Positions 18,412 to 26,584 of a stretch of DNA of 64,000 bases are shown here, in pieces; the stretch's first letter is position 1; the number at the start of each line of letters is the position of its first letter. This DNA comes from Lachnospiraceae bacterium (GTDB lineage Bacteria > Bacillota > Clostridia > Lachnospirales > Lachnospiraceae): NCBI GenBank assembly GCA_910574715.1, contig CAJTCH010000024.1, forward strand, positions 1 through 64,000, read 5' to 3'. The notes under the pieces are model-generated. The model saw only the letters and a list, made by a program, of their open reading frames with translations. It did no database searches and was not told the DNA's origin. The translations under genes were made by a program, and so were the position numbers.

Positions 18412-18741
18412 GACTGGTCTCCTTTCGTTGTCCTATAATGAATTAAAAAGTGGTTGATAGCAATGCTTCCAATCCTAAGTGTTTGTTTAGTTTTTAACAA
18501 TTGCCGGAAGGCTTTGCAGGCTTACCAGCAAATACCAGTATACCACAAAAACGACGGGGTTCAAGAGTAAAATGTGCTGAATATTACTGCTAAAATAGAC
18601 AAAATAGAAGACCTAGATTTGTCTAAAATGTCAATTGAAATTTCTGGACAAAATTGCCATAATTAGATTATAAAAACCGGTTGACCACAAAGACCAAAGT
18701 AATTAAAATTTTATTAAACAAAGAAAGTGAGGAACTTAAAA
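18412..18741. promoter_or_regulatory. 330-base divergent regulatory region before allE with repeated GACAAA boxes
   Basis: No gene is seen. TAGACAAA (18596-18603) and TTTGTCTA (18618-18625) form a perfect 8-bp inverted repeat with a 14-base spacer. A third box, GGACAAAA, lies at about 18646. CGGTTGACCA (18678-18687) contains a possible -35 TTGACC (18681-18686), 17 bases before TAAAAT (18704-18709), which makes a credible sigma-A promoter for allE. The inverted boxes lie 55-85 bases upstream of that promoter, as expected for an activator or a dimeric repressor. Which regulator binds is inference. Confidence 0.55.
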
Positions 18742-19536
18742 ATGAGTTATTTAAACAATCAGCTTGGATACCGTGACGATCTGTTGCAGACACGTTCTGT
18801 CATCAAGAAAGAGAACTGGGTGCTTCTTGAACCAGACGGACTTGTGAAGAATGCAATTCCGGGTTATGTGAACTGCGACGTGACGATCCTTGGCTCTCCT
18901 GCTATGGGAGCTTCTTTCGCAGATTATCTGGTAACCGCACATGCCGGCGGCAAGAAGGACGGGATCGGCGGAGACGGGATCGAGACTTTCCTCTATGTAG
19001 TAGAGGGTGAGATCGCCGTTAAGAATGCGGACAAAGATGAGGTTCTTGTTCAGGGCGGATACATCTATTCTCCGGAGGATAAGCCGGTATCCTTCGAGAA
19101 TAAGGGTGAAGCGGACGCGAAGCTCTATCTGTACAGACGCAGATATGAGAAGGTTGAAGGCTATCATGCTTACACCATAGTCGGCAATGCGAACGAGTTA
19201 GAGTGGATCGCTTATGAAGGGATGGAGAACTGTTACATCCAGAATTTCCTTCCTACAGATGATTTCGGCTTCGATATGAATATGCATATCCTGAAGTTTC
19301 ACATCGGCGCTTCCCATGGTTATATAGAGACACATGTACAGGAGCACGGTATGTTATTCCTTACCGGTAAGGCGATGTACAGATTAGGAGAAGACTGGGT
19401 GCCGCTCAAGAAGGGCGACTATGTATTCATGGATGCATATACTCCGCAGGCATGTTATGCAGTCGGTGATGAAGGACGCGAAGAGGTCCTGACATATATC
19501 TATTCCAAAGACTGTAACAGAGACGTTGCATTATAA
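18742..19536 (+). CDS. allE: (S)-ureidoglycine aminohydrolase (bicupin)
   Basis: A 264-residue bicupin, matching AllE/YlbA in length. The enzyme converts (S)-ureidoglycine to (S)-ureidoglycolate plus ammonia using Mn2+. The second cupin shows 'GYIETHVQEHGMLFLTG', the metal-binding and catalytic region, and 'LKKGDYVFMDAYTPQ'. The ATG at 18742 is preferred because AAGTGAGG lies nine bases upstream; an in-frame GTG at 18727 has no site. First gene of the long operon that continues with allD and fdrA. Confidence 0.9.
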   Translation: MSYLNNQLGYRDDLLQTRSVIKKENWVLLEPDGLVKNAIPGYVNCDVTILGSPAMGASFADYLVTAHAGGKKDGIGGDGIETFLYVVEGEIAVKNADKDEVLVQGGYIYSPEDKPVSFENKGEADAKLYLYRRRYEKVEGYHAYTIVGNANELEWIAYEGMENCYIQNFLPTDDFGFDMNMHILKFHIGASHGYIETHVQEHGMLFLTGKAMYRLGEDWVPLKKGDYVFMDAYTPQACYAVGDEGREEVLTYIYSKDCNRDVAL

Positions 19537-19590
19537 GAAGGAATGCGCCCGTCGGCAGGACGGTAAATATAATAAGGATGGTGGAATATT

Positions 19591-20643
19591 ATGAAGCTTT
19601 CAAGAGATGAATTAAAGGGTTTGATGAAGAATAAGATGGTGCAGGCAGGCTTGAGAGAGGACCATGCAGAACAGACAGCGGAGATCCTCACATGGTCGCA
19701 TGAGAGAGGATATGCGTCACACGGTGCGGTGCGTGTAGAGTATTACAGTGAGAGGATCGCCAAGGGCGGTATCACACACGAGCCGAACATCACATGGACA
19801 CAGACAGGCCCGTGCTCAGGTATCATGGACGGAGACAACGGCATCGGTTACTGGGTAGCTACCAAGGCAACGGAGAAGGCTATCGAGATCGCGAAAGAGA
19901 ACGGTGTTGCTATCGTTGGTATGGCGAACATCTCACATACAGGGTCCATCGGATACTATACGGAGATGTGTGCGAAGGAAGGTCTTGCTGCGATCACATT
20001 CTGCCAGTCCGACCCGATGGCGGTGCCGTACGGCGGAACGGAACCTTATTACGGAACCAACCCGATCTCTTTTGCGGCTCCAACGGCAGATGACCGTACA
20101 GTAGTATTCGATATGGCTACGACCGTTCAGGCTTGGGGCAAGATTCTTGACAAGCGTTCTCAGGGTGCAGAGATTCCGTCCGACTGGGCAGTGGATGTGA
20201 ACGGGGAGCCTGTCACAGACCCGCATAAGGTGAATGCTCTGACTCCGATCGCCGGCGCGAAGGGATATGGACTTATGATGATGGTAGACGTATTCTCCGG
20301 CGTGCTCTTAGGAGTTCCGTTCGGCAAGCATGTAAGTTCTATGTATCATGACTGCTCGAAGGGCCGCGAGCTTGGACAGATGATCATCGTTATGGATCCT
20401 GAGAGATTCTGCGGCGCTGAACAGTTCAAGAAGAATATGTCCCAGACCTGTGATGAATTAGGCGAGATGAAGGCTGCTCCGGGATACGGCAAGGTATACT
20501 ATCCGGGCGAGAGAGCCGTGATGAGAAGAGATAAGGCTTACGCGTCAGGCGGAATCGAGGTAGTGGATGAGCTGGTTGAATATCTCAGAGGAGATGCAGT
20601 TCATTTTGACAGGTATGACCATAAGAACAGATTTGCAGATTAA
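19591..20643 (+). CDS. allD: ureidoglycolate dehydrogenase (malate/lactate dehydrogenase type 2 family)
   Basis: A 350-residue NAD(P)-dependent dehydrogenase of the Ldh_2 family, same length class as E. coli AllD, oxidising ureidoglycolate to oxalurate. Visible motifs include 'SHERGYASHGAVRVEYY' with the conserved His, 'ISHTGSIGYYTEMCA', 'TEPYYGTNPISFAAP' and 'FDMATTVQAWGKI'. The context (allE before, fdrA-ylbE after) makes ureidoglycolate the likely substrate rather than malate or lactate. It supplies the NADH of this fermentation. Confidence 0.9.
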   Translation: MKLSRDELKGLMKNKMVQAGLREDHAEQTAEILTWSHERGYASHGAVRVEYYSERIAKGGITHEPNITWTQTGPCSGIMDGDNGIGYWVATKATEKAIEIAKENGVAIVGMANISHTGSIGYYTEMCAKEGLAAITFCQSDPMAVPYGGTEPYYGTNPISFAAPTADDRTVVFDMATTVQAWGKILDKRSQGAEIPSDWAVDVNGEPVTDPHKVNALTPIAGAKGYGLMMMVDVFSGVLLGVPFGKHVSSMYHDCSKGRELGQMIIVMDPERFCGAEQFKKNMSQTCDELGEMKAAPGYGKVYYPGERAVMRRDKAYASGGIEVVDELVEYLRGDAVHFDRYDHKNRFAD

Positions 20644-20675
20644 ATCATTCGTATAGATTTGGAGAGGATAAAAAC

Positions 20676-23600
20676 ATGTTAAAGACAGTTGTTAAGAAGG
20701 GAAGTTATCAGGATTCAGTTGTACTGATGCTTTTGACAAATGAGATTTCTTCATTAGAGGGAGTGAACAAGATCCAGGTTATGATGGCTACTCCTGCGAA
20801 TAAAGATATCTTCAAGACAAGCGGGCTTGATACGGAAGAATTGATGGCAGCCACCGCCAACGATATGGTAGTGGTAGCGGATGTACAGGAAGAGGCAGTT
20901 CTTGACGTGGTTCTTGAGAAGGTAGAGGAGTTCTTGAAGAAGCAGTCCACAGCAGCGGAAGGCAAGAAGGGCGCGGAGAGCGTGAAGTCATGGGATAAAG
21001 CGCTTAAGAAGGCTCCGGAGGCGAACCTTGCCGTGATCTCTATTCCGGGCGCGTATGCGGCTCTTGAGGCTGACCGTGCACTCGATGAGGGCTTGAATGT
21101 ATTCATGTTCTCTGACAATGTAACGGTTGAAGACGAGAAGGCATTAAAAGAGAAGGCTCATGCGAAGGGACTGGCCGTTATGGGTCCTGACTGCGGTACA
21201 GGTATCATCCAGGGCGTTCCGATCGCATTTACGAACAAGGTGACAAAGGGTTCGATCGGTATCATCGGCGCATCGGGAACAGGTATCCAGGAGCTTACGA
21301 CCATCATTGACAGATTGGGTGAAGGCGTTACGAATGCTATCGGTATCGGCGGACGTGACCTGAACGCTAAGATCGGCGGAATCACGATGATGGATATGAT
21401 TGACGCCATGGAAGACGACGCTTCCGTGAAGGTGCTTGTGATCGTTTCCAAGCCGCCGGCAAAGGAAGTACGTGATATGATCTCCGCGAGACTTTCTAAT
21501 TTCAGCAAACCGGTTGTTACACTGTTTGTAGGTGAGAAGCCAGAGTATCACGAGGAGAACTTCTATCACTGCTATACGCTGGATGAGGCTGCACGTAAGG
21601 CGGTAAGCCTTGTAAGAGGTACGGAAGTGGCAGAGGCGACCATCGATCTTGACGAGTCCACATTCTACAAGGCAGAAGACGGCAAGACCATCAAGGCTTA
21701 TTACTCAGGCGGAACCCTTGCGAATGAAGCGGCTATGCTCATCAAGGACGCCATGAACTGTAAAGTACCGCCGGAGGATATCGAAGGCTATATGCTTCAG
21801 TTAGACGGCAACGTGGTAGTGGATCTTGGAGACGACGCTTATACACAGGGCAAACCGCATCCGATGATCGATCCTGCCAAGCGTATCGAGTGTATGCAGG
21901 AAGCAGTAGACGATCCGACGACAGGAGCAGTTCTCCTTGACATCATGCTCGGCTATGGTTCACACGCCGACATGGCAGGAGCTCTTCTTCCGTCCATCGT
22001 TGCACTGAAGGAGAAGGCAGAGTCACAGGGAAGGAAAGTATTCTTTATCGCTACGGTATGCGGTACGAGAAGCGACTTCCAAGGATATGACGAGGCAGTG
22101 AATAAATTAAAAGAAGCCGGTGTTATTGTATGCGAGAACAATAAGCTTGCATGCCGTACAGCGATCCGCGCTATCGGAAGAGACTTTGAGGAGCCGGTTA
22201 AGGAGATCCGTGCGAAGGAAGTGGCGCAGGTTGAGAAGAACGCACCTTCAGACAAGCTCCGTGCGCTGCTCTCCGACAAGCCGAATATCATCAATATCGG
22301 CCTTAAGAGCTTCGCAGAGGTAGTAGAGCAGTTCGGATGCGAAGTGGTGCAGTACGACTGGCAGCCGCCGGCAGGAGGCAATGTAGAGCTTATCAAGACA
22401 CTGAACTTCCTGAGGAATTATGAAGGTATCGACGATCTGAACCGTGCCGTGATCGCGAAGGTGGTTGCAAGCCAGCCGATACTTAAGGACAATGTGCGCG
22501 CCAAAGAAGTGATCCCGCAGTTTGCAGAGAACGGCGGCAAGGTGATCCTTCACGCAGGCCCGCCGGTAGCATACGAGAATATGCCGGATCCGATGCAGGG
22601 TTCATGCGTCGGCGCGGTCATGTTCGAAGAATGGGCGTCCACTGAGGAAGAAGCAAGGAAGATGTTAGAGGGCGGCGAGATCAAGTTCATCCCATGCCAC
22701 CACTGCAATGCGGTAGGACCGATGGGCGGCATCACATCTCCGAATATGGCAGTATTTGTAGTAGAGAATGAGACGGGCGGCAACAAAGCATATTGTACCA
22801 TGAATGAAGGTATCGGCAAGGTTCTCCGTTTCGGCGCATATGATGAAGAGGTTGTAAACAGGCTTCGCTGGATGAGAGACGTTCTCGGTCCGACGCTTGG
22901 CAAGGCGCTCCGCTCTATGGAGAACGGACTTGCGATCAATCCGTTGATCGCGAAAGCGGTTGCCATGGGCGATGAATTCCATCAGAGAAATATCGCCGCG
23001 TCTCTTGCATTCCTGAAAGAGGTTGCGCCGATCATCACAGCTATGGATATGGACGAGAAGGATCGTTACGATGTGATCAAGTTCCTGGCCGACACGGATC
23101 AGTTCTTCCTGAATATCATGATGGCGACAGGCAAGGCTGTTATGGACGATGCGAGAAAGGATACGGACGGAACCATCGTTACCGCTATGTGCAGGAACGG
23201 ATATGAATTCGGTATCCGTATCGCAGGTATGGGCGACGAGTGGTTTACCGGTCCGGTCAATACACCGCAGGGACTTTATTTCACAGGTTACGACGCAGAA
23301 GACGCATGTCCGGATATGGGCGACAGCGCGATCACAGAGACCTTCGGCGTGGGCGGTATGGCTATGATCGCTGCCCCGGCGGTTACAAGGTTCGTAGGCG
23401 CGGGCGGTTATGAGGATGCGCTCCGCACCAGCAACGAGATGACAGAGATCTGTATCGACAGGAACCCGAACTTCACAGTTCCTACATGGAACTTCCAGGG
23501 AATCTGCCTTGGTATTGACGCAAGACTGGTTGTAGAGAAGGGGATCACCCCGGTGATCAATACCGGTATCGCCAACAAGGTGGCAGGAAGAGGGCAGATC

Positions 23601-23684
23601 GGTGCGGGTACGGTACATCCGCCGATCGAGTGCTTCGAGAAGGCCGTGAAGGCTTACGCTAAGAAGCTTGGTTTCGAGGCATAA
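20676..23684 (+). CDS. fused FdrA-YlbE protein, AllF-AllG subunits of oxamate carbamoyltransferase
   Basis: A 1002-residue protein made of two families that are separate genes in E. coli. Residues 1 to about 510 are FdrA (AllF), a CoA-ligase-like fold with 'GPDCGTGIIQGVP', 'GIIGASGTGIQELTT' and 'GGRDLNAKIGGIT'. A linker near 510-530 joins it to a DUF1116/YlbE (AllG) domain, residues about 530-1002, with 'VVQYDWQPPAGGN', 'PCHHCNAVGPMGGITSPNM' and 'GAGTVHPPIECFEKA'. With AllH these are linked to phosphorolysis of oxalurate to oxamate and carbamoyl phosphate. The reading frame is continuous and total length equals the two E. coli proteins combined, so this is a true fusion. GGAGAGG precedes the ATG. 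Confidence 0.88.
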   Translation: MLKTVVKKGSYQDSVVLMLLTNEISSLEGVNKIQVMMATPANKDIFKTSGLDTEELMAATANDMVVVADVQEEAVLDVVLEKVEEFLKKQSTAAEGKKGAESVKSWDKALKKAPEANLAVISIPGAYAALEADRALDEGLNVFMFSDNVTVEDEKALKEKAHAKGLAVMGPDCGTGIIQGVPIAFTNKVTKGSIGIIGASGTGIQELTTIIDRLGEGVTNAIGIGGRDLNAKIGGITMMDMIDAMEDDASVKVLVIVSKPPAKEVRDMISARLSNFSKPVVTLFVGEKPEYHEENFYHCYTLDEAARKAVSLVRGTEVAEATIDLDESTFYKAEDGKTIKAYYSGGTLANEAAMLIKDAMNCKVPPEDIEGYMLQLDGNVVVDLGDDAYTQGKPHPMIDPAKRIECMQEAVDDPTTGAVLLDIMLGYGSHADMAGALLPSIVALKEKAESQGRKVFFIATVCGTRSDFQGYDEAVNKLKEAGVIVCENNKLACRTAIRAIGRDFEEPVKEIRAKEVAQVEKNAPSDKLRALLSDKPNIINIGLKSFAEVVEQFGCEVVQYDWQPPAGGNVELIKTLNFLRNYEGIDDLNRAVIAKVVASQPILKDNVRAKEVIPQFAENGGKVILHAGPPVAYENMPDPMQGSCVGAVMFEEWASTEEEARKMLEGGEIKFIPCHHCNAVGPMGGITSPNMAVFVVENETGGNKAYCTMNEGIGKVLRFGAYDEEVVNRLRWMRDVLGPTLGKALRSMENGLAINPLIAKAVAMGDEFHQRNIAASLAFLKEVAPIITAMDMDEKDRYDVIKFLADTDQFFLNIMMATGKAVMDDARKDTDGTIVTAMCRNGYEFGIRIAGMGDEWFTGPVNTPQGLYFTGYDAEDACPDMGDSAITETFGVGGMAMIAAPAVTRFVGAGGYEDALRTSNEMTEICIDRNPNFTVPTWNFQGICLGIDARLVVEKGITPVINTGIANKVAGRGQIGAGTVHPPIECFEKAVKAYAKKLGFEA

Positions 23685-23703
23685 GCAGAATAGGAGATAT
23701 CTT

Positions 23704-24642
23704 ATGGATAAGAAGAAAGTTGTCATTGCCCTGGGCGGAAACGCCCTTGGCAAAGATATAGAAGAGCAGAAAGAAGCAGTTGCCAAGACTGCAAAAGTGA
23801 TCGTAGACCTTGCGCAGCAGGGGCTGGATATCATCGTTACACACGGGAACGGCCCTCAGGTCGGTATGATCCAGAATGCGATGGATAATCTGATCGTGAT
23901 GCAGCAGAATTATAAGCAGGTACCGCTTCCGACCAGCGTGGCTATGAGCCAGGGCTATATCGGTATCGACCTGCAGAATGCGATCAAGTATGAATTGCTG
24001 AGCCGCAATATTGACGGCAAGGTGTCAACGATCCTGTCACAGGTGGAAGTAGATCCTAAGGATCTGGCATTTGACAATCCAACGAAACCTATCGGCAGGT
24101 TCCTTACGAAAGAGGAAGCCGAGGAGAATGAAGCGAACGGCATCCGGTGTATGGAGGATGCGGGCAGAGGCTACCGTATTGTAGTGGCTTCCCCGATGCC
24201 CAAGCGTATCCGTGAGCTTGAGACTATCAAGACGCTGGTTGGCGCAGGGCATATCGTGATTACCTGCGGAGGCGGAGGAATCCCGGTCATAAGCGATGAA
24301 GACGGCCGTTTGGTCGGCGTCAATGCAGTCATCGATAAGGATAATGCAAGCAGCCTTCTGGCAGCACAGCTCGGCGCAGACCATCTGGTCATCCTGACTG
24401 CAGTCGAGAAGGTTGCCGTCAACTGGGGCAAAGAGAACCAGGAGTGGCTGTCGGATCTCACGGTAGAACAGGCGAAAGAATATATTGCCCAGGAACAGTT
24501 CGCAAAAGGTTCTATGCTTCCAAAGGTAGAGGCGGCGATCCGTTTCGCAGAATCCGGAGAGGGCAGACATGCACTGATCACGCTGCTTGACAAAGCGGCG
24601 GCCGGAATCGCCGGCGAGACTGGAACCGTAATACACTCATAG
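23704..24642 (+). CDS. arcC: carbamate kinase
   Basis: A 312-residue carbamate kinase. It carries 'VVIALGGNALG', 'THGNGPQVGMIQNAM', 'VVASPMPKRI' and 'ITCGGGGIPVI'. It converts carbamoyl phosphate and ADP to ATP, CO2 and ammonia, which is the energy-yielding end of allantoin fermentation (the AllK/YbcF role). It lies 19 bases after the fused fdrA-ylbE gene that would make carbamoyl phosphate. The start at 23704 follows TAGGAG; an in-frame ATG at 23668 is inside the previous gene. A large hairpin follows. Confidence 0.94.
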   Translation: MDKKKVVIALGGNALGKDIEEQKEAVAKTAKVIVDLAQQGLDIIVTHGNGPQVGMIQNAMDNLIVMQQNYKQVPLPTSVAMSQGYIGIDLQNAIKYELLSRNIDGKVSTILSQVEVDPKDLAFDNPTKPIGRFLTKEEAEENEANGIRCMEDAGRGYRIVVASPMPKRIRELETIKTLVGAGHIVITCGGGGIPVISDEDGRLVGVNAVIDKDNASSLLAAQLGADHLVILTAVEKVAVNWGKENQEWLSDLTVEQAKEYIAQEQFAKGSMLPKVEAAIRFAESGEGRHALITLLDKAAAGIAGETGTVIHS

Positions 24643-24660
24643 TCAGGTAACAGGTTTGGC

Positions 24661-24703
24661 AAGAATGTGCCTGCAGGGAACAAAATCATGCAGGCACATT
24701 CTT
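24661..24703 (+). other. large intercistronic hairpin between carbamate kinase and LctP-like genes
   Basis: Perfect 15-bp inverted repeat AAGAATGTGCCTGCA (24661-24675) / TGCAGGCACATTCTT (24689-24703) with a 13-base loop. Only a broken T stretch follows, so it may be a partial terminator or an mRNA processing/stability element that tunes expression of the downstream permease genes. Confidence 0.7.
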
Positions 24704-24734
24704 TCATTAATATGAGTAGTTGAGGAGAGGGAAC

Positions 24735-26345
24735 ATGAATATACCAATTAATCTGTTTATGTGGATAATGGCATTTCTGCCTATTATCGTACTGTTGATT
24801 TTGATGATAAAATTTAACTGGGGTGCAACGGAGGCTGCACCGGTGGGACTCATAATTACGATCGTTACGGGCCTTGTATTCTTCAAAGCAAATATCAGGC
24901 TGATCGCGGCGGAGAGCGCCAAAGGGGTATGGAATGCACTGATCATACTGATTATAGTCTGGACGGCGATTCTGATGTATCAGGTGGGCGATGAGGCGAA
25001 GGCGTTCCTTGTGATCCGCAACGGTATGAGGAAACTGCTGCCCAACGAGCTGCTTCTGGTGCTTGCGATGGGATGGATATTTGAAAGCTTTCTTCAGGGG
25101 ATTACGGGGTTTGGAGTTCCGGTTGCCGTAGGCGCGCCGCTTCTTATTGGTATCGGCGTGAAACCGCTGTGGGCGGTCATCATACCGCTTCTTGGCCAGG
25201 CGTGGGGGAATACTTATGGAACACTTGGCGCAGCCTGGGATTCACTTGCGATGTCGGCGGGGCTTTCTGCCGGAAGCGAGGAGTATCTGGCGACGGCGTT
25301 GTGGACGGCGGCATTTCTCTGGTTCTGGGTTGCGATCGGCGGATTCGCGACCTGCTGGTTCTACGGCAAGGGGAAGGCGATCAAGAAGGGATTCCCGGCG
25401 GTGGTGCTCATGGCGGTCATCCAGGGCGGAGGAGAGCTTCTCTTAAGCCAGGTCAACACGACCATCTGCTGTTTCGTGCCGGCATGTATTTCTCTGATTG
25501 TGATCCTGCTTCTCGGAAGGGTGAAGATGTACAGCGAGGAATGGAGCATCGAGGACAGCCCGATCATGAACCGTGAGTTCGAGGGGAAGGCAAGCGGCAT
25601 CGAGGCGCCGGATATGAGTCTGATACAGGCATTCGTGCCGTACTTCCTTCTGTCGGCCCTTACATTGATCGTGCTTCTGGTTAAACCAGTCAATGCAGTA
25701 TTGGGACAGATATCGTTTGGTTTGTCGTTCCCGGAGACTTCGACGGGATACGGGCATGTGAACGCGGCGGTAGAGAGTTTCTCACCGTTTACACCGTTTA
25801 CACATGCGAGCATGTTCTTGTTTATATCGGCGATCGTCGGACTCTTCTATTATAAGAGGCATGGCTGGATCGGGGACGGCGGAGTGAAGAGGATCTTCGT
25901 GAAATCAGTTTCCATGACGATGCCGTCGGGCATCGCAGTCATCGGGCTGGTCATCATGTCGAAGATCATGGACGGAACCGGACAGACGGTAGTGCTGGCT
26001 AATGGTATTGCCAATGTCCTTGGCAAGATCTATGTCATCCTGGCGCCGTTCGTAGGGCTTCTCGGAACATTTATGACAGGAAGCAATATGAGTTCTAATA
26101 TCCTGTTCGGCGGATTCCAGGTAACAACGGCCAATCTTCTGAACGTAGATCCGTCGGCGATCTTAGGCGCGCAGTCGGCAGGCGGAGCCATCGGCAGCGC
26201 GGTAAGCCCAAGCAAGATCATCCTTGGGACGACGACGGCAAGCATCCTTGGAAGAGAAGGAGAGGTTCTTAAGAGAATTCTTGCGCTTACGGTACCTACC
26301 ACCATTGTGATCGGCGCGATCCTGTTCGTGCTGGTGGCGTTCTAG
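24735..26345 (+). CDS. LctP-family permease, candidate oxamate or ureide transporter
   Basis: A 536-residue membrane protein of the L-lactate permease (LctP) family with about twelve to thirteen helices. 'FLQGITGFGVPVAVGAPLLIG', given here as residues about 117-137, and 'LLGQAWGNTYGTLGAAWDSL' match the family core. The ATG at 24735 follows GAGGAGAGG; an in-frame ATG at 24720 region extends it by five residues without its own site. No lactate dehydrogenase is nearby. The pathway ends in oxamate, a close structural analog of lactate and pyruvate, so this carrier may export oxamate. That assignment is inference. Confidence 0.82.
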   Translation: MNIPINLFMWIMAFLPIIVLLILMIKFNWGATEAAPVGLIITIVTGLVFFKANIRLIAAESAKGVWNALIILIIVWTAILMYQVGDEAKAFLVIRNGMRKLLPNELLLVLAMGWIFESFLQGITGFGVPVAVGAPLLIGIGVKPLWAVIIPLLGQAWGNTYGTLGAAWDSLAMSAGLSAGSEEYLATALWTAAFLWFWVAIGGFATCWFYGKGKAIKKGFPAVVLMAVIQGGGELLLSQVNTTICCFVPACISLIVILLLGRVKMYSEEWSIEDSPIMNREFEGKASGIEAPDMSLIQAFVPYFLLSALTLIVLLVKPVNAVLGQISFGLSFPETSTGYGHVNAAVESFSPFTPFTHASMFLFISAIVGLFYYKRHGWIGDGGVKRIFVKSVSMTMPSGIAVIGLVIMSKIMDGTGQTVVLANGIANVLGKIYVILAPFVGLLGTFMTGSNMSSNILFGGFQVTTANLLNVDPSAILGAQSAGGAIGSAVSPSKIILGTTTASILGREGEVLKRILALTVPTTIVIGAILFVLVAF

Positions 26346-26367
26346 GAAGGAGAGTCTTTAGTAGATT

Positions 26368-26565
26368 ATGGAGAAGAAAAACTTTTTTCAGACAAAAGAA
26401 GGCGGGCTTACGATCGCATTTGTTGTGATCATGGCGGCGTTTTTTATCATACTGGCGGGCCTTGGCAGCGGGAATGACACGATCTGCCTGGTCGGATTTC
26501 TGATTATGGTAGCCGCCATGTTGTATTCGCCGGTCAGAACGTTTATAATTAAGCCAAAGAAATGA
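26368..26565 (+). CDS. small two-helix membrane protein of unknown function
   Basis: A 65-residue protein with two hydrophobic segments (about residues 13-31 and 37-56) and basic ends ('MEKKNFFQTKEGG' and a C-terminal 'KPKK'). It lies 22 bases after the LctP-like gene and 19 before allC, all on one strand with tight spacing. An AAGGAGAG stretch lies upstream of the ATG at some distance. It may be an accessory subunit of the permease; nothing in the sequence proves this. No family recognised. Confidence 0.65.
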   Translation: MEKKNFFQTKEGGLTIAFVVIMAAFFIILAGLGSGNDTICLVGFLIMVAAMLYSPVRTFIIKPKK

Positions 26566-26584
26566 GACGAAAGGAGAAGTCATT

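Noticed and set aside
18681-18709. Treating GGTTGACC at 18679 only as an operator
   Set aside because: At this site it also makes a good -35 (TTGACC) with TAAAAT 17 bases later, so promoter and operator functions cannot be separated; at 11878 no matching -10 exists.
20676-22230. Calling the N-terminal half succinyl-CoA synthetase alpha subunit
   Set aside because: The fold is related, but the FdrA-specific layout, the fused YlbE domain and the allantoin context fit AllF better.
22665-23834. Minus-strand open frame of 389 codons opposite the ylbE domain
   Set aside because: A long shadow frame in G+C-rich coding sequence; composition is Cys/His/Arg-rich and no motif is seen.
24735-26345. Naming the LctP-family gene as a true lactate permease
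   Set aside because: No lactate dehydrogenase or lactate-utilisation gene is nearby, and the operon context points to a ureide or oxamate carrier.
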